Shown here one piece after another: positions 10,026-18,151 of a stretch of DNA of 64,000 nt. The position numbers and the translations under genes were made by a program. Each line of letters begins with the position of its first letter. Position 1 is the stretch's first letter. The stretch covers positions 62,001-126,000 of the forward strand of contig NZ_MORL01000010.1 in assembly GCF_001870735.1 (NCBI RefSeq), in the 5' to 3' direction. Under the pieces are notes generated by a model that made no database searches, was not told the origin of the DNA, and was given only the letters and a program-made list of their open reading frames with translations. This DNA is from Arsenicibacter rosenii. GTDB lineage: Bacteria; Bacteroidota; Bacteroidia; Cytophagales; Spirosomataceae.

Positions 10026-10583
10026 ATGAAACGTATCGTTAACAGGCTGTTAGTAGTTACTGTGGCTGTGTACTTTTTTGGATGTGCAGCCAGATCAGTG
10101 CCAACATCGGGCAAAACAGGTAATTATAACGACTATAATGAAGATTTGAGTGACGTAAGGCCGGCTTATACGCCTGCACCTGCCAAAACGGAACCAAAAC
10201 TAGGGACCGGTGCACCGGAGTCTAAAAAGATTATTCCGTCAATGAGTGCAGAAGCACAGCATGTCAACCGGAGACTGGAAGAGGTTATGGACGCTTCGGC
10301 CGCAAAAAATAAAAGCATTCGCTACGCACCTGGCTACCGGATTCAGGTATATACCGGTAATGAACGACAAAGCGCAGAAGCGGCAAAGTTGCTGGTTTAT
10401 CAGAATTTCCCGGAACTGAATCCGTATTTATCATACAAACAGCCAACCTATAAACTAAAGGTTGGGGATTTTATGCGGAAAATGGATGCCGAACGATATT
10501 ATAGTCAGATTAAGTCTTTGTTTCCGACAGCCGTATTGCAACCTGACAAAATCGACATACGCTACAGCATGTCGATCAATTAA
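10026..10583 (+). CDS. Lipoprotein with SPOR-like C-terminal domain
   Basis: The 185-residue product starts at the ATG at 10026 (MKRIVNRLLVVTVAVYFFGC), which gives a lipoprotein signal with Cys20 as the predicted lipid attachment site. An in-frame ATG at 10002 would only add eight residues before it. A Pro/Lys/Thr-rich linker is followed by a C-terminal module (GYRIQVYTGNERQSAEAA ... YKLKVGDFMRKMDAERYYSQIK). This matches the SPOR pattern of an IQV strand, a helix, a KVG strand and a second helix. SPOR domains bind septal peptidoglycan with stripped stem peptides, so a cell-envelope role is likely. The gene ends 51 bases before gmd and may be cotranscribed with it. Confidence 0.7.
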   Translation: MKRIVNRLLVVTVAVYFFGCAARSVPTSGKTGNYNDYNEDLSDVRPAYTPAPAKTEPKLGTGAPESKKIIPSMSAEAQHVNRRLEEVMDASAAKNKSIRYAPGYRIQVYTGNERQSAEAAKLLVYQNFPELNPYLSYKQPTYKLKVGDFMRKMDAERYYSQIKSLFPTAVLQPDKIDIRYSMSIN

Positions 10584-10634
10584 AAACAGTATGAGAGAGT
10601 TCATCAAACAACTCGTCCAGAATAGGTATAGTTA

Positions 10635-11747
10635 ATGAAAAAAGCGCTTATCACCGGAATTACGGGCCAGGATGGGGCCTATCTAGCGGAGTTACTGCTT
10701 GAAAAAGGGTATGAGGTACATGGGATTAAACGTCGTAGCTCATTGTTCAACACAAACCGCATCGACCATCTGTATGAAGATCCACACGAACAGAATGTCC
10801 GGTTTCATTTGCATTACGGCGATCTGGCTGATTCGACAAATATCATCCGCATTATTCAGGAAGTACAGCCGGATGAAATTTATAACCTGGGTGCCATGTC
10901 GCACGTACGGGTTAGCTTTGATGAGCCTGAATACACCGCACAGGTAGATGGTATCGGAACGCTGCGGATTCTGGAAGCTGTCCGCTTATTAGGCATGACC
11001 GACAAAACCAGAATTTACCAGGCATCAACATCAGAACTGTACGGTGGTGTACAGGGACATGCTCAATCTGAAACAACGCCGTTTTATCCGCGTTCGCCGT
11101 ATGCCGTTGCTAAACTGTACGGCTACTGGATTACGGTCAACTATCGCGAAGCATACAATATGTATGCCTGCAACGGGATTTTGTTTAACCACGAGTCGCC
11201 GTTACGGGGAGAAACATTCGTTACCCGCAAAATTACCCGCGCCGTGGCACGGATTGCCCTCGGCCTGCAGGATAAAGTATACCTGGGCAACCTGGATGCA
11301 CAACGCGACTGGGGACATGCCAAAGACTATGTAGAAGCCATGTGGCTGATTTTGCAGCAGGATACACCGGAAGATTTTGTGATTGCCACCGGCCAGACAA
11401 CCCATATCCGCGACTTTGTCCGGATGGCCTTTGCTGAGGTTGGTATTGAACTTGAGTTTAAAGGAACCGGTGTAGACGAAAAAGGGGTGGTTGTAAAAGC
11501 CACAAATCCTGCATTCCCGATTGAGGCCGGGAAAGAAGTCGTATGTATCGATGAACGCTACTTCCGGCCGACGGAGGTCGATTTGTTGCTGGGCGACCCG
11601 ACAAAAGCAATGACCAAACTGAACTGGAAGCCGAAATACGATCTGAAAGGCCTGGTTCAGGACATGGTAACCGCTGACCTGAAACTGTTCCGGAAAGATC
11701 AGATTCTGGAACAGAGTGGTCACCGGGTGTTGAATTACTTTGAATAA
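10635..11747 (+). CDS. gmd: GDP-mannose 4,6-dehydratase
   Basis: This enzyme converts GDP-D-mannose to GDP-4-keto-6-deoxy-D-mannose, the first step toward GDP-fucose, GDP-rhamnose and related sugars for surface glycans. The 370 residues match the family length. The N-terminal NAD(P)-binding motif [10 protein letters not shown] (8-17), HGIKRRSS, the STSELYG serine motif, [12 protein letters not shown] with the catalytic Tyr-x-x-x-Lys, and [14 protein letters not shown] are all clear. No GDP-fucose synthase (fcl) lies next to it, so the later enzyme must be encoded elsewhere. It ends in a strong bidirectional terminator shared with the convergent oxidoreductase. Confidence 0.96.
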   Translation: MKKALITGITGQDGAYLAELLLEKGYEVHGIKRRSSLFNTNRIDHLYEDPHEQNVRFHLHYGDLADSTNIIRIIQEVQPDEIYNLGAMSHVRVSFDEPEYTAQVDGIGTLRILEAVRLLGMTDKTRIYQASTSELYGGVQGHAQSETTPFYPRSPYAVAKLYGYWITVNYREAYNMYACNGILFNHESPLRGETFVTRKITRAVARIALGLQDKVYLGNLDAQRDWGHAKDYVEAMWLILQQDTPEDFVIATGQTTHIRDFVRMAFAEVGIELEFKGTGVDEKGVVVKATNPAFPIEAGKEVVCIDERYFRPTEVDLLLGDPTKAMTKLNWKPKYDLKGLVQDMVTADLKLFRKDQILEQSGHRVLNYFE

Positions 11748-11768
11748 AAGCAAAAAACAAATAGCATG

Positions 11769-11799
11769 AAAAAGCCGCTCCGGTCCGGAGCGGCTTTTT
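11769..11799. terminator. Bidirectional terminator between gmd and the oxidoreductase
   Basis: A 15-bp perfect stem (AAAAAGCCGCTCCGG and its complement) surrounds a single central T, with A- and T-runs on either side. It serves two convergent genes. Confidence 0.92.
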
Positions 11800-11801
11800 T
11801 G

Positions 11802-12920
11802 TTAACGCCGGGCCAGCCGACTGGCTTCGATCGCTGTCAATAAAGACTGCAACCCGTTTTCTTCCGTAATTTTCCGGTGTGTTTCCGGATTGAGAAGGTA
11901 AGCCGTCTGCTCACGGAACATCTGCCGCAACAACTCTCCGTATAAGTGCATTTTGTGCTGATCATAGCCATACGAAATCTCAACCTGCTGCCAGACATCC
12001 ATGTCTTTATGCCGCCCACGGGCGTTGCGGTCTGAACCACCATAACTTGCGCTCACGTCAAGACGCGCTCCGGGAAATAAATCCATCAGTGCGCGGGTAG
12101 TGGCTTCGTCGGCAAGGCAGCGGATGTTAATACGCGTCGGAACCCATTCATGCAGGGTAATATCACCACGCTCGAAGAGTATCCGCATTTCCTGCCGGTC
12201 CATGCGGCCGGGCTGGGTAAAACCATGGTAAAAATTAACCGTCACGCCGCCGTCGTAGACAACGGTACAGTTGACCTGTTCCTCAATATCGGTTCCCGGC
12301 CGTTTAACGGATTGGGCGGCCACTACCTCGCCATGACCAAGCCAACCGGCAAATAAATCGAAGAAGTGGACCCCGTGTTCAATAAAAATGCCGCCGCTTT
12401 TAGACCGGTCCCAGAACCAGTGTCCGGCCGAAAGACCTTCATCAGCCGCGTAGTTTTCGAAGTAGCCGTGCAGAGGCAGACCTAATAACTGGTTGTCAAT
12501 CAGCTGCCGGACGCGCTCAAACATCGGATTATACCGCTGCATGAGGTTGGTAATCATTAACAGCTTCTTCGCGGCAGCCAGCCTGATGAGTTCATGGCCT
12601 TGCTCCGCAGTGACCGCCAGCGGTTTTTCGCAAATGACGTGTTTACCAGCCTGCAAGGCTAAAAGGGCTTGCTGATAATGGAGAAAAGGAGGGGTGGCAA
12701 TATAAACAATCGAAACATCGGGATGAGCTACCAGTTCATCGAGGCTATCCAGCAGAACGGCCCCGAACCGTTCTGCGGCCGCTTTAGCGCCTTCACGGTT
12801 TGTGCCGGCAATGGCCACAAGACGCGTGCCCGGGATCTGGAGAAAATGCTGTGAAGCAAACAAGCCAAAACCTCCCATACCAATCACGCCAAGCCCAAAT
12901 TCGTTTTTCTCGTGTTGCAT
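11802..12920 (-). CDS. Gfo/Idh/MocA family NAD(P)-dependent oxidoreductase
   Basis: This 372-residue cytoplasmic protein has the N-terminal Rossmann motif GVIGMGGFGLFA and the family's hallmark CEKPLAVT (EKP) at ~95-102. The C-terminal half is an alpha/beta substrate domain with HWFWDRSKSGGIFIEHGVHFFDL, containing the GG...H.D pattern. Family members oxidise or reduce sugars, inositols and sugar nucleotides; the substrate cannot be deduced here. Its stop lies two bases from the shared terminator. The exonuclease gene begins upstream on the same strand with a 57-base gap, so the two may be cotranscribed. Confidence 0.88.
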   Translation of the reverse strand: MQHEKNEFGLGVIGMGGFGLFASQHFLQIPGTRLVAIAGTNREGAKAAAERFGAVLLDSLDELVAHPDVSIVYIATPPFLHYQQALLALQAGKHVICEKPLAVTAEQGHELIRLAAAKKLLMITNLMQRYNPMFERVRQLIDNQLLGLPLHGYFENYAADEGLSAGHWFWDRSKSGGIFIEHGVHFFDLFAGWLGHGEVVAAQSVKRPGTDIEEQVNCTVVYDGGVTVNFYHGFTQPGRMDRQEMRILFERGDITLHEWVPTRINIRCLADEATTRALMDLFPGARLDVSASYGGSDRNARGRHKDMDVWQQVEISYGYDQHKMHLYGELLRQMFREQTAYLLNPETHRKITEENGLQSLLTAIEASRLARR

Positions 12921-12977
12921 GCTGTCGGAATTCAGTTTATTAACTGAACGCGCCGGCAGGAAAACTGTTAAAGAAAT

Positions 12978-13520
12978 CTAGGAAAGAGGTGGTATCAGGG
13001 AATGGGGCCTTGGGATGATACCGAAATGGTCGTTTTCAAGAAGCATTTCAAATAATTTAGTCGTCGCCAGGGCATCGCCCATTGCCCGATGCCGGTTAGA
13101 AACGGGTATTGCCAGGCTTTCGCAGAGGTTTCCCAGACTATAGGAGTTGTAACCCGGAAATATTTTCCGGCTTAAACGAACCGTGCAGAGGGTACGGCGC
13201 AGAAACGGACGATCCAGCCAACCCAGCTCTTTTTGCAGAAACCCGAAATCAAAGCTGGCGTTGTGTGCGACAAAAATAGCCTCTGAGGATAAATCCAGTA
13301 CTTGCTGCGCCACCTGATCAAAGGTAGGGGCGTGCTCAACCATGGCGTCGGTAATGCCCGTCAGGCGGCAAATGAAAGGTGGAATCGGACAGCCGGGGTT
13401 GAGTAACGTATGAAACGTATCGACCACATGCCGGCCATTATGACGGATCATGGCAATTTCGGTAAGTCGGGAAGGGCCGGGAACACCGCCGGTCGTTTCA
13501 ACGTCTATGATGCAATACAC
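12978..13520 (-). CDS. DEDDh 3'-5' exonuclease (DnaQ/epsilon-like)
   Basis: The 180 residues are almost exactly one DnaQ-type exonuclease domain. Motif ExoI is DVETTG (Asp6, Glu8), ExoII is HNASFDFGFL, and ExoIII is HRAMGDA with the His and Asp of the DEDDh class; all four acidic residues and the His are present. The likely role is DNA proofreading or repair. In related bacteria this domain is often fused to a GIY-YIG nuclease domain; here it stands alone, with a short Pro-rich tail. It is encoded just downstream of the S41 peptidase on the same strand. Confidence 0.88.
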   Translation of the reverse strand: MYCIIDVETTGGVPGPSRLTEIAMIRHNGRHVVDTFHTLLNPGCPIPPFICRLTGITDAMVEHAPTFDQVAQQVLDLSSEAIFVAHNASFDFGFLQKELGWLDRPFLRRTLCTVRLSRKIFPGYNSYSLGNLCESLAIPVSNRHRAMGDALATTKLFEMLLENDHFGIIPRPHSLIPPLS

Positions 13521-13607
13521 TAACTAAATAAAGGGGCTTTTAAAACAATAGTTTGTCGTTCATAAAGTCAAACTTATGAAACTGTCCAAACATTTCAAAT
13601 CAAAACC

Positions 13608-15107
13608 TTAACGGGATGCCTGAAAAGACCGGAAGGTCCCCGGCTTTCTGGCAACCGTACCTTTCCGGATCAGCTCAAGGGCCGTACGCGTCATGTAGTC
13701 ATTGCCCGATAAAACGTCCTGATACGTACGCTGTGCTGAAAAATCAGGCTCAACCGTAAATCCGTTGGCATTTTCGGCTACAACCGCGTGGGTGAGCTTT
13801 TTGAGCGGAATACGGACCTGCAAACGGGAGTTCGGCAACGTGACCGTTTTAAACTGACCGGCAAAGTCGCCCCAGTACGCTCCGCCGCAGGCTTCACCTA
13901 CAAAGGTCCCGACGCCTGCGTCGAGGCTTTTCGCCAGCACAGAGGTAGTTGCCGAAAACGAAGCGCCGTTCATCAGAAAATACAGATTGCCCTTGAACGC
14001 CAGCTTTTTCCTGGGTGAATAAAGCCGGTTATGGGCCCGGCTGGCAAATCCGCCCTGGCCATCGGCCTTGTAGTGAAGGTGAAAATCCAGCATCGAAAAC
14101 GGATTCCAGCGCGTAACCAGTTCGGCGCGGGCCGCCCGTTTCATGTGCTCCTTTTCCATCATCCGGTACGACTTAGGCATCCAGTATTGCAGCAGCCGGG
14201 CAGAGTTAAGCACCAGACCGCCGCCGTTGTTCTGTAAGTCGACAATGAGGTTTTCGATGCCGGCGGCCTTTATGTCGGCAAAAGACTTTTTCAGTTTGCG
14301 TTTAAACGCCAGCTGAAACGGATCATGCTTTTTAGGACTCATAAATGTCGAGACCCGTAATACCGCGGTTCGGGTCAGCGAATCAACAATCCGGACAGAG
14401 AGGTTCGGGCGGCGATCGGCTTCGGCCCGGTAGCGCTTGTAAAATGTGTTGCGAAACTGAGTCAGGGACACACCCTTGATGGTCCGCTGCCGGGCCAGGG
14501 TGTCGGCTGGTAGCCGGTAGGTGATGACAACAGAATCGGCCGTGCCAAACCAGGTTGCATAGTAGTCGGCAAACTGATATAAACTCCATTGCCGCCGGCC
14601 GGTCAGGTTATCGCCGTCGGAACCGGAATGATCAGAGTCCATCAGGATTTGATGCAGGTCTTTCATCGTTCTGCCGTTGATCGTCAGCACCTCCGAACCT
14701 CGCCGGATGCTGGTGTCAGCGGCCATGTTATGCGTAACGTAGTAGCGGTCTTCTACCGACCGCAGGTAAAACGGAATATACAGGGTTTGTTTATTGATAT
14801 ATTGCCGGCGGTGATTCAGGTTAGTATGCCCGTCTTTCAGGCTGTTAACCAGCGGTGTTACACGCTGAAAAAAGGTCAGATAGTCGGTTGACGCCGTGAG
14901 CGTGTTGTAGAGCGAGTCATACAGATACTCATAGCGGGCAAGGGGAGTATAATACCCCACCCCCGGATGGTAGGCATCCAGCTTATGTTTTAAAAAAGCC
15001 ATATCCTCTCTGGCGGCCTGCGGAGAAAGAATCTGTGCCTGAGCAGACATACCCATAACACAAATCCAGCTGAAAAGGAGGAGCAACTTCACAAAATTCA
15101 TCTTCAC
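13608..15107 (-). CDS. Secreted S41-family peptidase
   Basis: The 499-residue protein starts MKMNFVKLLLLFSWICVMGMSAQAQ, a clear Sec signal peptide. An N-terminal helical region is followed by a degenerate PDZ-like stretch and an S41 (C-terminal processing protease-like) core. IENLIVDLQNNGGG is the substrate-groove strand. NGASFSATT (Ser383 or Ser385 the probable nucleophile) and the following FVGEACGGAYWGD resemble the family active-site region. No T9SS tail is present, so it is probably periplasmic. It is divergent from the small membrane protein gene, with 192 bases between. Confidence 0.85.
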   Translation of the reverse strand: MKMNFVKLLLLFSWICVMGMSAQAQILSPQAAREDMAFLKHKLDAYHPGVGYYTPLARYEYLYDSLYNTLTASTDYLTFFQRVTPLVNSLKDGHTNLNHRRQYINKQTLYIPFYLRSVEDRYYVTHNMAADTSIRRGSEVLTINGRTMKDLHQILMDSDHSGSDGDNLTGRRQWSLYQFADYYATWFGTADSVVITYRLPADTLARQRTIKGVSLTQFRNTFYKRYRAEADRRPNLSVRIVDSLTRTAVLRVSTFMSPKKHDPFQLAFKRKLKKSFADIKAAGIENLIVDLQNNGGGLVLNSARLLQYWMPKSYRMMEKEHMKRAARAELVTRWNPFSMLDFHLHYKADGQGGFASRAHNRLYSPRKKLAFKGNLYFLMNGASFSATTSVLAKSLDAGVGTFVGEACGGAYWGDFAGQFKTVTLPNSRLQVRIPLKKLTHAVVAENANGFTVEPDFSAQRTYQDVLSGNDYMTRTALELIRKGTVARKPGTFRSFQASR

Positions 15108-15299
15108 AAGTTACGGAATAATGTATGCCTGAAAATAAAGAAAAGGGTTGATGGTACTGTGAAGTTACCAAAAAGTAAAATAATTTACAAGTAATGATGA
15201 CTTAGACCCTGCAAAAAAGCTTGTACAGAAAAAAACGGTTAGGTTTGTAGAAAACGTATGAAAAAACAAAGTAACTAGCATAAAAACGATCACCGATTT

Positions 15300-15797
15300 A
15301 TGGAACAACCTACAAACCCTGCTCCGGGCACGCCGGCTTCGTTGCGCCCGCAGTTTCTGACCGTATTGTGTATCCTGACCTTTGTCTCCTGTGCAATTGA
15401 CTTTTATAATGGAATAACGACCATTGCATCCGCAGATTTTGTGGCCTCTACAACGCAGGAAGTGATGGGCGAAACCGCTGATAAAATCAAGGAAAGCGGG
15501 GGCGCTAACTTTGTCGAAAAAATTATGAACAGCGTTTCGGCGGGGATGACGGCGGAGAACATCCGTAAACTGGGAATTTCGAAACTAATCTATGCCGTAC
15601 TGACCCTACTGGGGGCCTGGCTGATGTTCCGCCTGCAGAAACAAGGATTCTACGTATATGTGGCGGGCGTCATTGCGGGCTTTCTGATTCCCATTATCTG
15701 GGTAGGAGGGATCGTTGGCATTGGCTCGTCAGGTGGAGTGTTCTTCAGCATCATCTTTACCATTCTGTATGCTCTCAATCTGAAATACCTGCGATAA
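15300..15797 (+). CDS. Small integral membrane protein of unknown function
   Basis: This 165-residue protein has four predicted transmembrane segments (about 19-40, 93-110, 116-137 and 140-161) and a ~45-residue loop between the first two (TTQEVMGETADKIKESGG...). I do not recognise the family. The N-terminus is Pro-rich and probably cytoplasmic. It is a single-gene unit: divergent from the S41 peptidase and closed by a terminator before the BlaI operon. Confidence 0.75.
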   Translation: MEQPTNPAPGTPASLRPQFLTVLCILTFVSCAIDFYNGITTIASADFVASTTQEVMGETADKIKESGGANFVEKIMNSVSAGMTAENIRKLGISKLIYAVLTLLGAWLMFRLQKQGFYVYVAGVIAGFLIPIIWVGGIVGIGSSGGVFFSIIFTILYALNLKYLR

Positions 15798-15810
15798 GTC
15801 GCTGACTATG

Positions 15811-15838
15811 AGCCTGACAGACCGGTCAGGCTTTTTTA
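15811..15838 (+). terminator. Intrinsic terminator of the small membrane protein gene
   Basis: The stem GCCTGAC / GTCAGGC with a 6-base loop is followed by a T-run. Confidence 0.85.
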
Positions 15839-15848
15839 TTGAAAAAAT

Positions 15849-15892
15849 AACTAAACATTTAGTTTTAAAACTAAGTTATTAGTCTAACTTTA
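15849..15892 (+). promoter_or_regulatory. Candidate BlaI operator pair overlapping the promoter
   Basis: Two palindromes lie just upstream of the blaI-like gene: AACTAAACATTTAGTT (15849-15864, near-perfect) and ACTAAgttaTTAGT (15870-15883). They share ACTAA/TTAGT half-sites. They run directly into TAACTTTA (15885-15892), a 7/8 match to the Bacteroidota -7 element TAnnTTTG. Winged-helix BlaI repressors bind paired dyads of this kind over their own promoter, so autoregulation by the adjacent gene is the simplest reading. Confidence 0.65.
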
Positions 15893-15915
15893 CAACAGAA
15901 TTCAAACCCGCAATC

Positions 15916-16287
15916 ATGCAAGTACGTGAGTTGACCAAAGCAGAAGAAGAAATCATGCGCGTTTTATGGCGGTTGGAACGGGCCTTCGTAAAGGATGTGC
16001 TGGCCGAACTACCTGACCCTAAGCCGGCTTACAACACCGTATCGACCATTATCCGGATACTGGAGAAAAAGGAGCTGGTCGGGTATACGGCCTACGGGAA
16101 AACGCATGAATATTATCCGCTTATAACGGAAGAGCAGTACCGTCGCTTTCAGACGGAACAACTGATGGCGAACTATTTCGATAATTCGCTGAAGAAGCTG
16201 GTGTCCTTTTTTGTGAAGGAAAAAGACGTCAGCCTGGGTGAAGCAGATGAAATAATTAAACTCCTGAACCAGACAAAAGAGCCATGA
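15916..16287 (+). CDS. BlaI/MecI/CopY-family transcriptional repressor
   Basis: The 123-residue protein has the family's winged helix: LTKAEEEIMRVLWRLERAFVKDVLAEL, then the recognition helix region AYNTVSTIIRILEKKELVGY. A C-terminal dimerisation helix follows. In BlaI/BlaR systems the membrane M56 peptidase triggers cleavage of the repressor and derepression. Here the next gene is exactly such an M56 protein, and the stop overlaps its start (ATGA, 16284-16287), indicating translational coupling. Paired operator-like dyads precede the gene. Confidence 0.93.
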   Translation: MQVRELTKAEEEIMRVLWRLERAFVKDVLAELPDPKPAYNTVSTIIRILEKKELVGYTAYGKTHEYYPLITEEQYRRFQTEQLMANYFDNSLKKLVSFFVKEKDVSLGEADEIIKLLNQTKEP

Positions 16288-18113
16288 CCATCTTAGAGTA
16301 TATCCTCAGGGCCAACCTGTTTATGATTCTGTTCTATGCCTGCTATTGGCTTTTTCTGCGGCGGCATACGTTTTTTGCCCTCAACAGGGCCTACCTGCTC
16401 GGATCAATTCTGGCGTCGTTTGCCCTGCCCCTGATTGAACTGCCGCAGGAAACGGTGCAGACCGTAACCTTACCGATGGCCGTAGCCACCATACCGGCCA
16501 TTGTCATTCAGCCGGAGTCGGCCGGGCCCGATTGGGAACTCATTGGTTGGGTCGCTTACGGTATTCTGGCCTTATGGCTGCTGGGCCGCCTCGAAGCACG
16601 GACCATGAGTCTGCTACAGTTTATCCGCCGCTCCGATCAGCAGCCGATGACCGATTATACCCTGGTGTGGCCAGGTGATCCGAAAACACCCACCTTTTCG
16701 TTTTTCCGGTACCTGGTGATGAATCCGTCCGATGCGCAGGCTGAACCGGTATATCGCCACGAGCTGGTCCACATCCGGCAATGGCACAGTCTGGATGTTG
16801 TCTTTTTTGAAGTATTGCAGGCGCTGTTCTGGTTCAATCCGGTGGTGTGGTGCTACAAGCAGTCGATCCGGCAGATACATGAGTTTCTGGCCGATAAAGA
16901 AGCGGCCAATGAGCAATATGCCGCCTACCTGGTCGAATATGCCTTTGGCGTAAAACCCGATGGCCTGACCAATAGCTTTTTTAATAAATCACAACTGAAA
17001 GCAAGGATTACCATGTTACGGAAACAATCGACAAGCCGCTGGGCATTGGGTAAATACCTGGTCATTCTGCCGCTCGCCCTGGGCTTACTGGCCATGACAA
17101 CGGCAAACGATCCGTTGAACGCCCTCGTTGAGCAACAGATCCAACAAGAGGGGCCGGTGATGGGGCAGGTGAAGAACCAGCAGGGCAAGGCGCTCGCCAA
17201 CGTGAGCGTAGTCCTGAAAGGAACAACAACCGGCACCACAACCGACAGCGAAGGCTTGTTTGAACTGAAAAACGTACCGGATAACGGTGTGCTGGTGTTC
17301 AGCTACGTGGGCCTGGGAACTACCGAAGTAGAGGTAAAGGGCCGTAAGCTGGTGAATATACAACTGGCTCCGTCGCGGCAAAAGCTGGAGGAAGTGGTGG
17401 TGGTAGGATATGCCTCGAAACCGGCAGCGACAACGGCCACCTCACCGGCAACTACCCCAAAAAACAACGAGGTATTTACCGTAGTCGAAGAGGCGCCTGC
17501 TTTCCCGGGCGGTATCGGTGCATTGGGCCAATACCTGGCAAAAAACATACGCTATCCGGCCGAAGCCCACAACAAAGGGGTTCAGGGAGAAGTCCTGATC
17601 CGGTTTATTGTGTCGGAAACGGGGTCGGTGCGTCAGCCGCAGATACAGCGGGGCATTGGCAGCGGCTGCGATGAAGAAGCGCTGCGGGTGGTTTTAGGCA
17701 TGCCGCGCTGGAACCCCGGCAAACAAAACGGTAATCCCGTTGAGGTAGAATATGTGTTGCCGATCAAATTTTTGCTGGAAGGCGAAGGCCGGAAAATAAA
17801 CGGCAAAGACACAACCGGCTGGAACCCCATGGGCGATGAGCGGAAGGTGATCCTTGAAGGAACAGGGCACTTCACTGGTATTCAGCAGCCAGCCATTCAG
17901 TTAAGAGGAGTTAGCCCGCTTGGGAAGCAGCCGCTTTATCTGGTAGACGGAATAGCGATTGACGACGTTGATATGAAGAAGCTGGATCCGAATACAATTG
18001 AGAGCATCAGCGTGCTGAAAGGTGTGTCAGCAACGGCCGTTTATGGTGAGAGAGCCGTTGATGGGGCAATCATCATCAAGACCAAAAACGCCGGCCTTAA
18101 ACTAAAGAAATAA
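16284..18113 (+). CDS. M56 (BlaR1-like) sensor peptidase fused to carboxypeptidase-regulatory, TonB-C and SusC-plug-like modules
   Basis: In this 609-residue membrane protein, N-terminal transmembrane helices lead into an M56 zinc-peptidase domain with HELVH (159-163) and the third ligand in HEFLADKEA (Glu200). Another transmembrane segment (~256-273) follows. A carboxypeptidase-regulatory-like beta domain (about 290-368) ends in EEVVVVGYA, as in SusC proteins. Next comes a TonB C-terminal domain (about 408-500; FPGGIGALGQYLAKNIRYP ... GCDEEALRVV). The end (about 536-609) resembles a TonB-receptor plug segment (PLYLVDGIAIDD, DPNTIESISVLKG, AVYGERAVDGAIIIKTK). It probably senses an envelope signal and inactivates the BlaI repressor encoded upstream. 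The additional modules suggest contact with TonB-dependent outer-membrane machinery; that part is inference. Confidence 0.88.
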   Translation: MTILEYILRANLFMILFYACYWLFLRRHTFFALNRAYLLGSILASFALPLIELPQETVQTVTLPMAVATIPAIVIQPESAGPDWELIGWVAYGILALWLLGRLEARTMSLLQFIRRSDQQPMTDYTLVWPGDPKTPTFSFFRYLVMNPSDAQAEPVYRHELVHIRQWHSLDVVFFEVLQALFWFNPVVWCYKQSIRQIHEFLADKEAANEQYAAYLVEYAFGVKPDGLTNSFFNKSQLKARITMLRKQSTSRWALGKYLVILPLALGLLAMTTANDPLNALVEQQIQQEGPVMGQVKNQQGKALANVSVVLKGTTTGTTTDSEGLFELKNVPDNGVLVFSYVGLGTTEVEVKGRKLVNIQLAPSRQKLEEVVVVGYASKPAATTATSPATTPKNNEVFTVVEEAPAFPGGIGALGQYLAKNIRYPAEAHNKGVQGEVLIRFIVSETGSVRQPQIQRGIGSGCDEEALRVVLGMPRWNPGKQNGNPVEVEYVLPIKFLLEGEGRKINGKDTTGWNPMGDERKVILEGTGHFTGIQQPAIQLRGVSPLGKQPLYLVDGIAIDDVDMKKLDPNTIESISVLKGVSATAVYGERAVDGAIIIKTKNAGLKLKK

Positions 18114-18151
18114 CCATACATAATTCCTTACCCTTTAATCATCCATTGACC

